Origin: Colwellia sp. Arc7-D
Lineage (GTDB): Bacteria > Pseudomonadota > Gammaproteobacteria > Enterobacterales > Alteromonadaceae
Assembly: GCF_003061515.1 (NCBI RefSeq)
Contig: NZ_CP028924.1
Coordinates: 1,302,001-1,366,000, forward strand
DNA length: 64,000 nucleotides
Direction of reading: 5' to 3'
Shown here: positions 19,262 through 28,094 of the stretch, in pieces
How the letters are laid out: every line of letters begins with the position of its first letter
Position numbering within the stretch: position 1 is the stretch's first letter
Made by a program: the position numbers and the translations under genes
The notes under the pieces: model-generated
Told to the model about the DNA's origin: nothing
Seen by the model: only the letters and a program-made list of their open reading frames with translations
The model's database searches: none

Positions 19262-20842
19262 TTACATATGCAAGTTATCTTTTTGGGGAGAAATTAAGGG
19301 GAAATCTAAAGTAAAACATGTGTTTTTTCCTAATTCACTATCTACTTTAATTTTACCCCCCATTAAGCTTACTACAATATTAAAAATGATATTCAGGCCT
19401 AAACCTGAACCCCCTTCACCAAGTTTTGTCGTATAAAAGGGGTCAAAAACTTTACTAATAGACTCTTTTGATATGCCTTTACCATTGTCTTCGAACTTGA
19501 TAATTAATGATGAATTATTCTGTTGAGCTGAAATAGAAATAACGCCAGAATTTATACTGTCAAATCCGTGGATAATGGCATTATTAAATAAATTAGTAAT
19601 GATTTGGCCTAAATGTCCCGGGTAGCTATCCATTTCGATGTCATTATCAATTAAATATTCAAACTTTATGTCAGTATTTTTTATTTTATGATGAAGAGTG
19701 TTTACGATTTCTTCCACGACATCTGACAGGAAAAAAGTACGTCTTGACTCATTGGTTTGGTCAATCGCCACTTGTTTGAAACTCTGAATTAGGATTACAG
19801 CTCTATCCAAAGAAGGTAGCAAAATATTTAAGCATTCAATAATTTCTTTATCTAATCTTTCTAAATCACTTCGCCTAATTTTACCTGCTTTTAAAAGAGT
19901 TGAAAATTTCTGAAAATTATCTTTTATAGTACTCCCCATTGTTATTGATATGCCTAAAGGTGTATTAATTTCATGAGACACTCCAGCTACTAAAGAGCCG
20001 AGAGATGTAAGTTTCTCTGCTTGAATTAGCTTACTCTGTGTGTGATATAATGACTCTATCATCTTATTAAATGCCACAGATAATTCAGAGATTTCATCTT
20101 TACCTTCTATTTCTAGTTGTTGTAAAAGGTCACCTGAACTTGTTAGGCTTGCTATATGGCGCTGTATCTTAAGCAGTGGTTCTAAGATAGTTCTGATTAA
20201 AAGCCAACCAATAAATAAACCTATGGTAATTAATATTGTTGTTACTAAAATAATAATTGAGCGCGAATCCTGAAAGTGTTGTTGATTGTTACTGTAAAGG
20301 TTTTGAGCTCCTTCAATATTAGTTTGGAGCATGTCTGCAATATTTATTTGCATGTCATCAAAAATAACGCGATATTCATCATTAGCTAGTCGATCTGCTT
20401 CGATATCTTGGTTTTTTTGACTTAAGACGATAATGCGTGTTGCTAATTCTTCGAAGGTTTTTAATTTAGTTTTAAATTCATAGAGTAATGTTGTTTCCTC
20501 TCCGGTATCTAATGTTTGCTCAAATTTATTCAGTGATTGATGAAAGTTGAATGATGCGTTATTGATTTGTTGTTCAGCATGCCTCATTGATTCATCGTCA
20601 GGTGAAATGATATGACTTTTTATTAAAACAAATTCTTCATATAGATATTTTCGTGCGTCGGTTAAGTTCACAAAACTTATTAAATAATTATCATAAATTT
20701 TTTGACCGTTTTTATTAATTGTATCGGTTGAATTCATAGCCACGAGAGCGATGACTAAAGGTAATATAATAAAGATACTGATAGATAAGGGGATTTTTCG
20801 TGCGATTTTCATTTGACGAAAAGTATAATTAAGTATACTCAT
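19262..20842 (-). CDS. Membrane sensor histidine kinase, orphan
   Basis: Sensor kinase of 526 aa. TM1 is at about 15-33, a helical periplasmic sensor at about 34-195 (four-helix bundle type), TM2 at about 196-216, and HAMP at about 217-270 (ending LSVAFNKMIESLYHTQ). A dimerisation helix follows with the phosphoacceptor His in LVAGVSHEINTPLG (about 291). The HATPase domain has NLFNNAIIHGF (N box), FEDNGKGI (G1) and GEGGSGLGLNI (G2). The arrangement resembles non-classical kinases that use the H-E-I/L-N-T-P-L motif. No response regulator is adjacent, so its partner is encoded elsewhere. Input signal unknown. Confidence 0.9.
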   Translation of the reverse strand: MSILNYTFRQMKIARKIPLSISIFIILPLVIALVAMNSTDTINKNGQKIYDNYLISFVNLTDARKYLYEEFVLIKSHIISPDDESMRHAEQQINNASFNFHQSLNKFEQTLDTGEETTLLYEFKTKLKTFEELATRIIVLSQKNQDIEADRLANDEYRVIFDDMQINIADMLQTNIEGAQNLYSNNQQHFQDSRSIIILVTTILITIGLFIGWLLIRTILEPLLKIQRHIASLTSSGDLLQQLEIEGKDEISELSVAFNKMIESLYHTQSKLIQAEKLTSLGSLVAGVSHEINTPLGISITMGSTIKDNFQKFSTLLKAGKIRRSDLERLDKEIIECLNILLPSLDRAVILIQSFKQVAIDQTNESRRTFFLSDVVEEIVNTLHHKIKNTDIKFEYLIDNDIEMDSYPGHLGQIITNLFNNAIIHGFDSINSGVISISAQQNNSSLIIKFEDNGKGISKESISKVFDPFYTTKLGEGGSGLGLNIIFNIVVSLMGGKIKVDSELGKNTCFTLDFPLISPQKDNLHM

Positions 20843-21226
20843 TAGAAATACTTATTACTTATTTTAGATATTCTATAGATTAGTTTGATTCGAATGAAAT
20901 ATCAATTAATTACCCTTGGTTCCCTGATGAGTGCCGGTTGAATTATAGCTTTTGATAAGTCATTACTTAGTCAGTTTTCCCGATTTTTGGTAACTATGCA
21001 AAACTACTTTTTGTGTAGTTATTTTTAATGTTGAATTTGCATAAACGCATTCAGTTACTCTCATTTATTTCTGATAGCAATAAATGAGAGTAACAAATCA
21101 GCGTTGAATGGATTGGCAATATCGGCTTTTTGGAGATAGTAAAATCCACTTAACTTTCATTCTACTAATTGAGTGCTGTAGAGTGCGCCAATATGAACAC
21201 ACGTGTAAGACCTAGTTTGCTCAGTA
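20843..21226. other. Gene-free region with a strong inverted repeat
   Basis: No ORF with coding character. It holds the perfect 16-bp inverted repeat at 21054-21094 and a weaker 6-bp hairpin at about 21002-21020 followed by ATTTTT. Confidence 0.45.
21054..21094. repeat. Perfect 16-bp inverted repeat
   Basis: GTTACTCTCATTTATT (21054-21069) and AATAAATGAGAGTAAC (21079-21094) are exact reverse complements around a 9-nt loop. It is about 130 bp past the stop of the oxidoreductase gene on the minus strand. There is no T tract, so an intrinsic terminator is not clear. Confidence 0.75.
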
Positions 21227-23506
21227 TTATATTTTCTCAATAGAAACCGCAATCGATTTATAAGTGGGTGTACCGCAATTATCAGCCGTACTTTCTAACG
21301 GTACAAGTGGATTGGTTTCAGGGTAATACGCTGCTGCACAACCTTCTGGAATAGCATATTCAACCACTTTAAAGTCAGTAATCGAGCGAACTATATTGTC
21401 GTTTGAAACTGTGGTGATTTTAACTTTGTCACCATTTTTTAATTGTTGTTTAGCCATATCATCACCATTAACAAATACTACCCGGCGTTCGCCATAAATA
21501 CCTCGGTAGCGATCGTCCATACCGTAAATTGAGGTGTTGTATTGGTCGTGTGAACGTAACGTTTGCAGGGTTAAAATTGGCTTGTCGGTAAACTCTTTAG
21601 CGACTTCGTGCGCTAACTTTTCAGGTAATAGGGCACTTGAAAAAGTAGCTTTTGACGCGCTGGTTTTCCATTGACGTTGGGCTGCTTTGTTTTCTAAATG
21701 AAAGCCTCTGCCAATTTTTATACGTTGGTTGTAATCTACAAAGTCTGGTAGCACTTTACTAATATCTGTTCTAATTAAGCCATAGTCGCTCATTAGCTTG
21801 GTCCAATTAACAATGCTTTCACCAACAGATGCTGTTGCTATGCCAGCAACAATGGCGGTTTCTGAACGTAAATGTGTTGAGGCAGGTGTATTTTGACCCG
21901 TTGAGCTATGTACCATGCTCATAGAGTCTTCTACGGTAATGCATTGTTCTCCACTTTTTTGACTGTCAATTTCAGTACGTCCTAAACAAGGGAGAATTAA
22001 AGCTTTTTTACCGGTAATTACATGGCTTCGATTAAGCTTAGTGCTTATTTGCACGGTTAAGTCACATTGTTGTAATGCTTGATAAGTTCTTGTTGTATCA
22101 GGGGTTGCAGCAGCAAAGTTACCACCTAAAGCAATAAATACTTTCGCCTTGCCTGACAACATAGCGTGCAATGATTCAACGGTGTTTAAGCCGTGTTCAC
22201 GAGGTGATTGAAAATTATATTGTTTATCTAACGCGTCAAGAAAGTCCATTGACGGTTTTTCGTTGATACCAACGGTACGGTTACCTTGAACATTAGAATG
22301 CCCACGAACAGGACACGCGCCTGCGCCCAGTTTGCCAATATTACCGCGAAGTAGTAATACATTAACCAGTTCTTGAATAGTAGCGACAGAATGCTTGTGC
22401 TGGGTAATGCCCATAGCCCAAGTGAAAATAACCTTTTTATTGCTGGCATAAATATCAGTAATTTGTTCAATATCGGCTTTTGTAAGCCCACATTGTTCGA
22501 TAATTTGCTGCCATGGTGTCGCTTCTACACTGTGCTGATAAGCTTCAAAGTTATGGCAATGTTCTGTAATAAAAGCACTATCAAGTACGGTGTTGTCTTG
22601 TTTAAATCGTTCGAATAATGATTTAGCTACGCCACGTAAAATTGCCATATCACCACCAAGTTTTGGTGTGAAGTAATATTGGCTAATATTAGTGCCGGTG
22701 AAAAGGATCATCTCTTTCGGGCTTTGAGGATCTAAAAATTGTTGTAAGCCTCGTTCTTGCAAGTTATTAATGCTAACAATAGTAGCGCCTCGCTTACTCG
22801 CTTTTCGTAACGTACCTAGCATGCGAGGGTGATTTGTGCCGGGGTTTTGGCCAAAAACGAAAATAGCATCTGCTTCATCGAAATCTGCCATGGTCACTGT
22901 GCCTTTACCAGTACCTAAGCTGCTGGTCATGCCTATGCCTGATGCTTCATGGCACATATTAGAGCAGTCAGGAAAATTATTGGTGCCTAATACACGGCCA
23001 AATAATTGATACAAATAAGCTGCTTCATTACTGGCTCGGCCAGAGGTATATAGCAAAGCTTCATTTGGTGACGTTAGTTGTTTAAGGTTATCAGCAATTA
23101 CGCTAAAGGCTTCGTCCCAAGTTATGGCTTGATAGTGATCACTTTTACCGTCATAAAACATTGGCTGGGTTAAACGGCCACTTTTTTCTAGCGAGTGATC
23201 ATCCCACTTTTTTAATTCAGATATAGAATGTTGCTGAAAAAAACTCGGATCAACTCTTTTACTCGTTGCTTCCCATGCTATTGCTTTTACGCCATTTTCA
23301 CAAAAATCTACTTTACCTGCATTTGGAGAGTCGCCCCAAGCACAGCCCGGGCAGTCAAAGCCACCGGGTTGGTTGGCACGTAATAACGCTTTAACGTTTT
23401 TAGCGGCGTTCTCACTTTTGATTATATGCTTAGCCGAGCTTTTTAGTGCTCCCCAGCCTCCTGCAGGTGATGAATATGCTGGAGATGATTTTGTAGACTT
23501 TGACAT
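21227..23506 (-). CDS. FdhF/YdeP-family molybdopterin oxidoreductase
   Basis: Large cytoplasmic molybdopterin-guanine-dinucleotide enzyme of 759 aa, the size of E. coli YdeP. The N terminus SSPAGGWGALKSSAKHI and the Cys pair in GGFDCPGCAWGDSP match the YdeP/alpha-subunit family. Molybdopterin-binding stretches follow (YTSGRASNEAAYLYQL, NCHEASG-type CSNMCHEASG, FGQNPGTNHPRM, GACPVRGHSNVQGNR), and the C-terminal domain has RSHDQYNTSIYGMDDRYRG. There is no in-frame UGA, so no selenocysteine. Members are described as formate-dehydrogenase-like and, in E. coli, linked to acid resistance; the true substrate is unknown. A GAGAG ribosome site precedes the ATG. No fdhD or cofactor genes are adjacent. 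Confidence 0.9.
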   Translation of the reverse strand: MSKSTKSSPAYSSPAGGWGALKSSAKHIIKSENAAKNVKALLRANQPGGFDCPGCAWGDSPNAGKVDFCENGVKAIAWEATSKRVDPSFFQQHSISELKKWDDHSLEKSGRLTQPMFYDGKSDHYQAITWDEAFSVIADNLKQLTSPNEALLYTSGRASNEAAYLYQLFGRVLGTNNFPDCSNMCHEASGIGMTSSLGTGKGTVTMADFDEADAIFVFGQNPGTNHPRMLGTLRKASKRGATIVSINNLQERGLQQFLDPQSPKEMILFTGTNISQYYFTPKLGGDMAILRGVAKSLFERFKQDNTVLDSAFITEHCHNFEAYQHSVEATPWQQIIEQCGLTKADIEQITDIYASNKKVIFTWAMGITQHKHSVATIQELVNVLLLRGNIGKLGAGACPVRGHSNVQGNRTVGINEKPSMDFLDALDKQYNFQSPREHGLNTVESLHAMLSGKAKVFIALGGNFAAATPDTTRTYQALQQCDLTVQISTKLNRSHVITGKKALILPCLGRTEIDSQKSGEQCITVEDSMSMVHSSTGQNTPASTHLRSETAIVAGIATASVGESIVNWTKLMSDYGLIRTDISKVLPDFVDYNQRIKIGRGFHLENKAAQRQWKTSASKATFSSALLPEKLAHEVAKEFTDKPILTLQTLRSHDQYNTSIYGMDDRYRGIYGERRVVFVNGDDMAKQQLKNGDKVKITTVSNDNIVRSITDFKVVEYAIPEGCAAAYYPETNPLVPLESTADNCGTPTYKSIAVSIEKI

Positions 23507-23971
23507 GTAAACTCTCTTTTATGCGTAAGGTTAAATACGCGAGATAAAATTGAATAGCATTGTTTTATTTATTTAGCGGACGGCTAACTTTGTCAGTCGG
23601 TATATAAAACGTAAAATAATAGCCAGAATGTGGTCATTATTGATAATTGCTAATACTAAAATATGACAAAAATAGCTGAAAATTAACTATTTAAAACGCT
23701 ATTGTTTATGATGTTGTTTAATTTTATCGACGTTATTGATTATAGCTACTTGCTAGGAATCATTATATGACCAAGACTTTTTGTCAATGCTTTAAATGTT
23801 GGCTATTGAATAGACTATTGTTGATGTTGACTCTTTAACTGGTAAGTGTTTTATTCACAAGAGAGTTAACCTAACTGGCTAACCTTCACGATAATTAAAA
23901 ATTGGCAAATTGCTAATTTTTTCATTAAATGCCGCAAGCTAATTTATCAGGCATGATCAAAGGAAAGTTCT
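23507..23971. other. Divergent promoter region of YdeP-like and MFS genes
   Basis: No ORF with coding character. A hairpin-like element, AAAAATTGGC and GCTAATTTTTT near 23897-23922, lies in the leader of the MFS gene. I could not assign promoters or operators with confidence. Confidence 0.4.
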
Positions 23972-25492
23972 GTGCAAAAAACCTTTAAATCGCTGTTTTC
24001 TCTATTTTTAAGTTGCTTCATTTTATTGTCAGGTATTGGCTTGATTAACGTATTATTGCCAGTAAGAATGAATTTAGACGGCTTAAGCACTGAAGTTATT
24101 GGTATTGTTTTATCACTCTATTATGTCGGTTTGCTCATCGGCGCACTTTACAGCACGAGTTTAATCAAAAGAGCCGGACATATTCGTATGTTTGCTGGCT
24201 GTGTTTCATTAGGTGCAGCAAGTATATTACTGTGTAGTCTACATTCAGATGCTGCACTTTGGGGCGCAATGCGCGTAGTTATGGGCTTTTGTATTGCTTG
24301 TGCATTTACGGCTATGGAAAGTTGGTTAAGTGATAGTTCGAGTAAAGAAACTCGCGGGCAAGTATTGGCAATATACAATGCAGTAGTATTGGCAGGGCTG
24401 TTCGGTGGGCAGTTTCTTATTAATGTGGCTAGTGCTAAAGATAATATGCTTTTTGTTATTGCAGGCATATTAATGTGTATCGCGGTTATTCCGGTTGTAA
24501 TGAGTCGTCATGCGGGTCCGATACTCGAAGAGTTTAGTTCGATGTCGTTGCGTTTGTTATATAAACGCTCGCCTCTTGGCGTTGTGAGTTGTTTGATCTC
24601 CGGCATGCTTTATTCTGCCATTTTCAATTTATTGCCTGTGTTTGCAAGAGGGGTCGATATTACGGGCTTTCAACTCTCACTTTACATGGGCGCAGCTATA
24701 TTTGGTGCGTTTATTTTACAGTTTCCTGTTGGGTATTTGTCTGATCGTTTCGATCGTCGAACTGTGTTACTTGTTATGTTGATAATATCGGCGAGTGCTG
24801 GCATTAGCATAACAATATTAGCGTCTTTGGGAATTATATGGGCGGTATTTTTAGCCACAGCTATTACGTGTGGCATTATTGCTTGTACTTATCCGTTAAG
24901 TATTTCTGAAGCGCTAGATAGATTACGACAAAGCGAGATGGTTTCTGCTATGTCATCAATGATTTTAGCGTTTGCAGTAGGCGGTATTCTAGGGCCATAT
25001 TCAGCATCTTTGATGATGGATAAGTTTGGTGGTTCGGCTTTGTTTTATTTCTTGGCCTTTATTCAGTTGTCATTAGCTTGTTTTGTTATCTATAGAATGA
25101 CAGTTCGCTCGTCATTGCCGATAGATGAGCAAGAGCAATTTGTTATGCAAGGTTCGGTTATTACTTCTGCTGTTGAACTTGATCCCCGTACTGAGTATCA
25201 CGAACCTCAACATTTACCTCGTGCTGTAGTAAAAACATCACTTATGGTGGCAGAAGCTGACCCTGAACTTGCCATCGATTTGTGTGTAGCGTTAGCAAAA
25301 ATTAAATTAGGGCGTGGGTTAGCAGTGGCAAAAGCACTCGTGGTATTACCTAATATTAATGCGGTAAACTTATACCAAACACTCAGTAACGCTTTACCTG
25401 AACATTCAGTAAAATTAAAAGCCGCTTTAGTGTCAGTTAAACCTGAACTTGCAGATGAGTTAGCGAAAGTAACACCGACGAATTTATCATAA
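23972..25492 (+). CDS. MFS transporter (YcaD-like) with C-terminal extension
   Basis: Major facilitator superfamily carrier, 506 aa, with 12 hydrophobic helices between residues 8 and about 385. The first-loop region is YYVGLLIGALYSTSLIKRAGHIRMF and the middle repeat YLSDRFDRRTVLLVM (each at the MFS A-type motif position). It resembles YcaD/CynX-type carriers. The last 110 or so residues form an extra soluble domain (after DEQEQF) with helical repeats such as ADPELAIDLCVALAKIKLG. The start is GTG at 23972 behind AAAGGAAAG. The substrate is unknown. It converges on the next gene with only 14 bp between stops and no visible terminator. Confidence 0.88.
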   Translation: MQKTFKSLFSLFLSCFILLSGIGLINVLLPVRMNLDGLSTEVIGIVLSLYYVGLLIGALYSTSLIKRAGHIRMFAGCVSLGAASILLCSLHSDAALWGAMRVVMGFCIACAFTAMESWLSDSSSKETRGQVLAIYNAVVLAGLFGGQFLINVASAKDNMLFVIAGILMCIAVIPVVMSRHAGPILEEFSSMSLRLLYKRSPLGVVSCLISGMLYSAIFNLLPVFARGVDITGFQLSLYMGAAIFGAFILQFPVGYLSDRFDRRTVLLVMLIISASAGISITILASLGIIWAVFLATAITCGIIACTYPLSISEALDRLRQSEMVSAMSSMILAFAVGGILGPYSASLMMDKFGGSALFYFLAFIQLSLACFVIYRMTVRSSLPIDEQEQFVMQGSVITSAVELDPRTEYHEPQHLPRAVVKTSLMVAEADPELAIDLCVALAKIKLGRGLAVAKALVVLPNINAVNLYQTLSNALPEHSVKLKAALVSVKPELADELAKVTPTNLS

Positions 25493-25506
25493 TACATTGA
25501 ATTTAT

Positions 25507-26562
25507 TTATCTTCCTTGCGCCATATTTTGCAACAGTTGTAATCGTTGTTTTTCCTGCTGACTAGGTTGATAAGGTAAGTTACTGAGGCTTGAAGTAGCA
25601 AAGTCTTTTATCTCAAATTGAGTTAAGGCGCTATCGCCATATTTAGTTGGCGTCCCAGGTGCTGGCGACATTAACTCAATGGAGAAGGTCGATAAATAAA
25701 ATGGCGCCTGTCTACCTTGTAACACGCTTTGATGAGCCTTTAACTCTAAACTAGCGTTACCTTTATTAAGTTTTTCCTTACTAACTAAGTGGGCGATAGG
25801 TTGGTTATTAGCATCAAATAAGTTAGCGCGCACACGATAAAGCCCTTGCTCTCGGGTGGTTAAATTCGCTGTTATTACCATATCTGCATCTTGGCTAGTT
25901 GCAGAGTCAAAACTTTCTAGTGTGGCAACTGAGTCAACATATTTCAGGGCTAAAGCAATACTAATGATCTTACCTTTAATATTTGCTTTAACTGTTGCTT
26001 GAAGTTGATTTGGCAAGTTACGCTCGCCATCAAATTGAGCATGCCAGATATTGTTATCTTGCTCAAATTTACGAGTTAATAGTATTTTACCGCTAGTTAT
26101 ATCGGTAAGTATCAATGAAGCATTAGCAATATTCTCACCTGAGAGGGTTGCAAATACCGGCTCTGGATAGGTATAGCGATATTTTGATAATGATGCGGAT
26201 ACAGAGTTACCAAGGTCGTCAACCGGAATAGATTGTGGGTTAAAATGATTGGGTTCTAAACGGTCAAAATCATTTTGAGTTAATGGCTGTGAGTAAGGCG
26301 GAAAACTGAGTTCGCTGGCGTAGGCTTTTGCCACTAGAGTCGCTGAATCGTTAGAGGTGATTTTCTCAGATAGAGCGGTAACTGTTTCAGCTTTTTTACT
26401 GATAGCTATTTGTGCTGAGCTTACTGGCTTTATTATCGGTTTACTTATCGAAGGTGTGTTCATCGTTGTTTTTTGTACTGGTGTTGCAGGCCAAAACAAC
26501 CAAGCAGAAAAAACTATAACGCTTAACACCATTAATCGCTTTAAAACGGCTTTGTTTTTCAT
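25507..26562 (-). CDS. Membrane-anchored periplasmic protein, possibly DUF4785-like
   Basis: Unknown protein of 351 aa. A hydrophobic segment at about residues 9-25 (LMVLSVIVFSAWLFWP) acts as signal anchor, followed by a Ser/Thr/Pro-rich linker (about 30-75). Beta-rich domains follow, with Ig-like stretches such as YRVRANLFDANNQPIAHLVS, and an ending of YGDSALTQFEIKDF. This recalls DUF4785 proteins, but I am not certain. It is 115 bp downstream of a secreted lipase in the same direction, with a hairpin between them. The position and topology are those of a lipase foldase, yet the foldase signature RxxFDY is absent and the fold looks beta rather than helical. Confidence 0.65.
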   Translation of the reverse strand: MKNKAVLKRLMVLSVIVFSAWLFWPATPVQKTTMNTPSISKPIIKPVSSAQIAISKKAETVTALSEKITSNDSATLVAKAYASELSFPPYSQPLTQNDFDRLEPNHFNPQSIPVDDLGNSVSASLSKYRYTYPEPVFATLSGENIANASLILTDITSGKILLTRKFEQDNNIWHAQFDGERNLPNQLQATVKANIKGKIISIALALKYVDSVATLESFDSATSQDADMVITANLTTREQGLYRVRANLFDANNQPIAHLVSKEKLNKGNASLELKAHQSVLQGRQAPFYLSTFSIELMSPAPGTPTKYGDSALTQFEIKDFATSSLSNLPYQPSQQEKQRLQLLQNMAQGR

Positions 26563-26605
26563 AGCAAAGTTTCTATCTTTTAATATTTATTTCTATCGCT
26601 AATAA

Positions 26606-26647
26606 GGCTGTGTATCTGTCGTTATTAATACTATTAGATACCCAGCC
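26606..26647. repeat. Intercistronic inverted repeat
   Basis: GGCTGTGTATCT and AGATACCCAGCC pair at 11 of 12 positions around an 18-nt loop between the lipase stop and the next gene. No T tract follows in the minus direction, so it may act in mRNA stability or partial termination rather than full termination. Confidence 0.6.
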
Positions 26648-26677
26648 CTGCTTATTATTTATAAAAAATCACTAACT

Positions 26678-27730
26678 TTAGTTAGGTATAGCGTCATATA
26701 TCAACGTTGACATGCTGTCTGAAGCTGAATTTTCTACATAAAGATAATTACTTTTCCAAATCCACCAACCAGACGTTTTAGTGTAGGTGTCAAAATGGAT
26801 ACTTTCTCCAGATAAGGTGTTTTGTTGATTACTGGCTGCGGTTACTTTACCTGCTTGTCTTGGTTCAAGTAGTGAGCCGTGGCTATACTTTTCGCCCATT
26901 AACATCGGGTAGTGGTAAGGCATAAAACCTGAAACCGCATTGTTTTGGTTTGCTATTTTTCCATTAAACGCTATTTGTGAACTACAGCTGCCAAAACGTG
27001 CTTGACGATTACCACCACATGAAGAATGAGTACCTACAACGCCATCATCATTACCTTTAATAAACGGGCTTGTAACACCTAAATACTCTGTAGCATCGCC
27101 AACAAAACGTAAACGCGGAATACGTGCATCAGGTAGCGGCGCAAGTTGTCGAGCGTTATTCACTTTTAAGTCGTGTAATACACCCATTTCATCACCTAAG
27201 TCGCCTCCAAGCCAAGCTTCTAAAGCGGCTTCAATAACGAAGGTCCAGGTTTCAGTGCCTTGAGCAACACTTACCGCTAGATCGGCAAGTTCACTACCAC
27301 CGCCAGCACCTGCAATATCGAATGTTGCAACAATATTAAGCGGTGCTAAACCAGCATTTTCTAACCAAGTTTCTTGGTTATCGATAATATAACGTGCAAC
27401 TAAATCACCAGTAGAGTGCGTTACAAATATACAACCAGGATCACAAAAATTGCTTTGAGAAAAAGATTTTAACTTTGGCCAAAGATAATCAGTAGCTATT
27501 TTACCTTCGATTCTCTCGTATGACGGCCAATCAATACGGGCGTCACTTAGATTATCCCAATAGCCTTTCCAGTAGTCTTGACCGCTTGCTGTTACGTCAC
27601 CATCAGATATTAGTTGTAGTGGTTGAAGGCCGTGTATCAGTACTATTTTGTGTTCTTTACTGAGTGCTGCTGTTGAACAAAGTGTTAAACCGAGCGCAGC
27701 AATAGCTGCTACATGCTTGATTGCATTCAT
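26678..27730 (-). CDS. Secreted triacylglycerol lipase-like alpha/beta hydrolase
   Basis: Predicted secreted lipase, about 350 aa. The signal peptide is MNAIKHVAAIAALGLTLCST with cleavage near ALS-KE. The oxyanion motif IVLIHGLQPLQL lies just after it, and the nucleophile Ser is in FVTHSTGDLVARYI (about residue 107). A Gly-rich loop DIAGAGGGSELADLAVS and the Asp-containing GNDDGVVGTHSSCGG, with a candidate catalytic His in MPYHYPMLMGEKYSHG, follow. Two Cys pairs suggest disulfides. The ATG at 27730 with GGGGA upstream is preferred to the ATG at 27742. A near-perfect palindrome lies about 60 bp upstream. Its likely partner is the membrane-anchored protein just downstream. Confidence 0.85.
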   Translation of the reverse strand: MNAIKHVAAIAALGLTLCSTAALSKEHKIVLIHGLQPLQLISDGDVTASGQDYWKGYWDNLSDARIDWPSYERIEGKIATDYLWPKLKSFSQSNFCDPGCIFVTHSTGDLVARYIIDNQETWLENAGLAPLNIVATFDIAGAGGGSELADLAVSVAQGTETWTFVIEAALEAWLGGDLGDEMGVLHDLKVNNARQLAPLPDARIPRLRFVGDATEYLGVTSPFIKGNDDGVVGTHSSCGGNRQARFGSCSSQIAFNGKIANQNNAVSGFMPYHYPMLMGEKYSHGSLLEPRQAGKVTAASNQQNTLSGESIHFDTYTKTSGWWIWKSNYLYVENSASDSMSTLIYDAIPN

Positions 27731-27788
27731 ATATTTCCCCATTATTTTTATAGTTATTTTAATTACGTCATATTTTTATTATAGTTAC

Positions 27789-27816
27789 TTAACTGATCGG
27801 ACGTTCGACCAGTTAA
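27789..27816. promoter_or_regulatory. 28-bp palindrome, candidate operator of the lipase gene
   Basis: TTAACTGATCGGAC and GTTCGACCAGTTAA are reverse complements at 12 of 14 positions with no spacer. The absence of a loop argues for a protein-binding site rather than an RNA hairpin. It lies about 60 bp upstream of the lipase start. The symmetric core CGGACGTTCG resembles operators of TetR-type dimers, but the binder is unknown. Confidence 0.5.
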
Positions 27817-28094
27817 GTGATAATAGAGGAGAGTTTAATTATAATCCAGCTCAAATTTTAAAAACGTCGGTTATAAACCTAAGGTTTAAAATTAACTTAT
27901 TTACTGTAAAGATTGCTAAAAAGCATGTTTACCAACCATAATATTAAACAAGGAATTGAACTGTTTTTTATTTTGATCGTTAGGGTGTTTGTTTTTAGTA
28001 CTGTTTACATTTCTTTTGTTCAACCTATAATCGTGCCCAATCATCATGATTGATTTTTCAATACATACATAAGAAAGTTTATTTAGAGGTGTCT
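27817..28094. other. Leader region between lipase and chemotaxis receptor
   Basis: Together with the palindrome this forms a 350-bp divergent intergenic region. No gene is seen. It must hold the promoter of the chemotaxis receptor, which I could not place. Confidence 0.4.

Noticed and set aside
25507..26562. Lipase-specific foldase
   Set aside because: The position and membrane anchor fit, but the RxxFDY motif is absent and the predicted structure is beta-rich.
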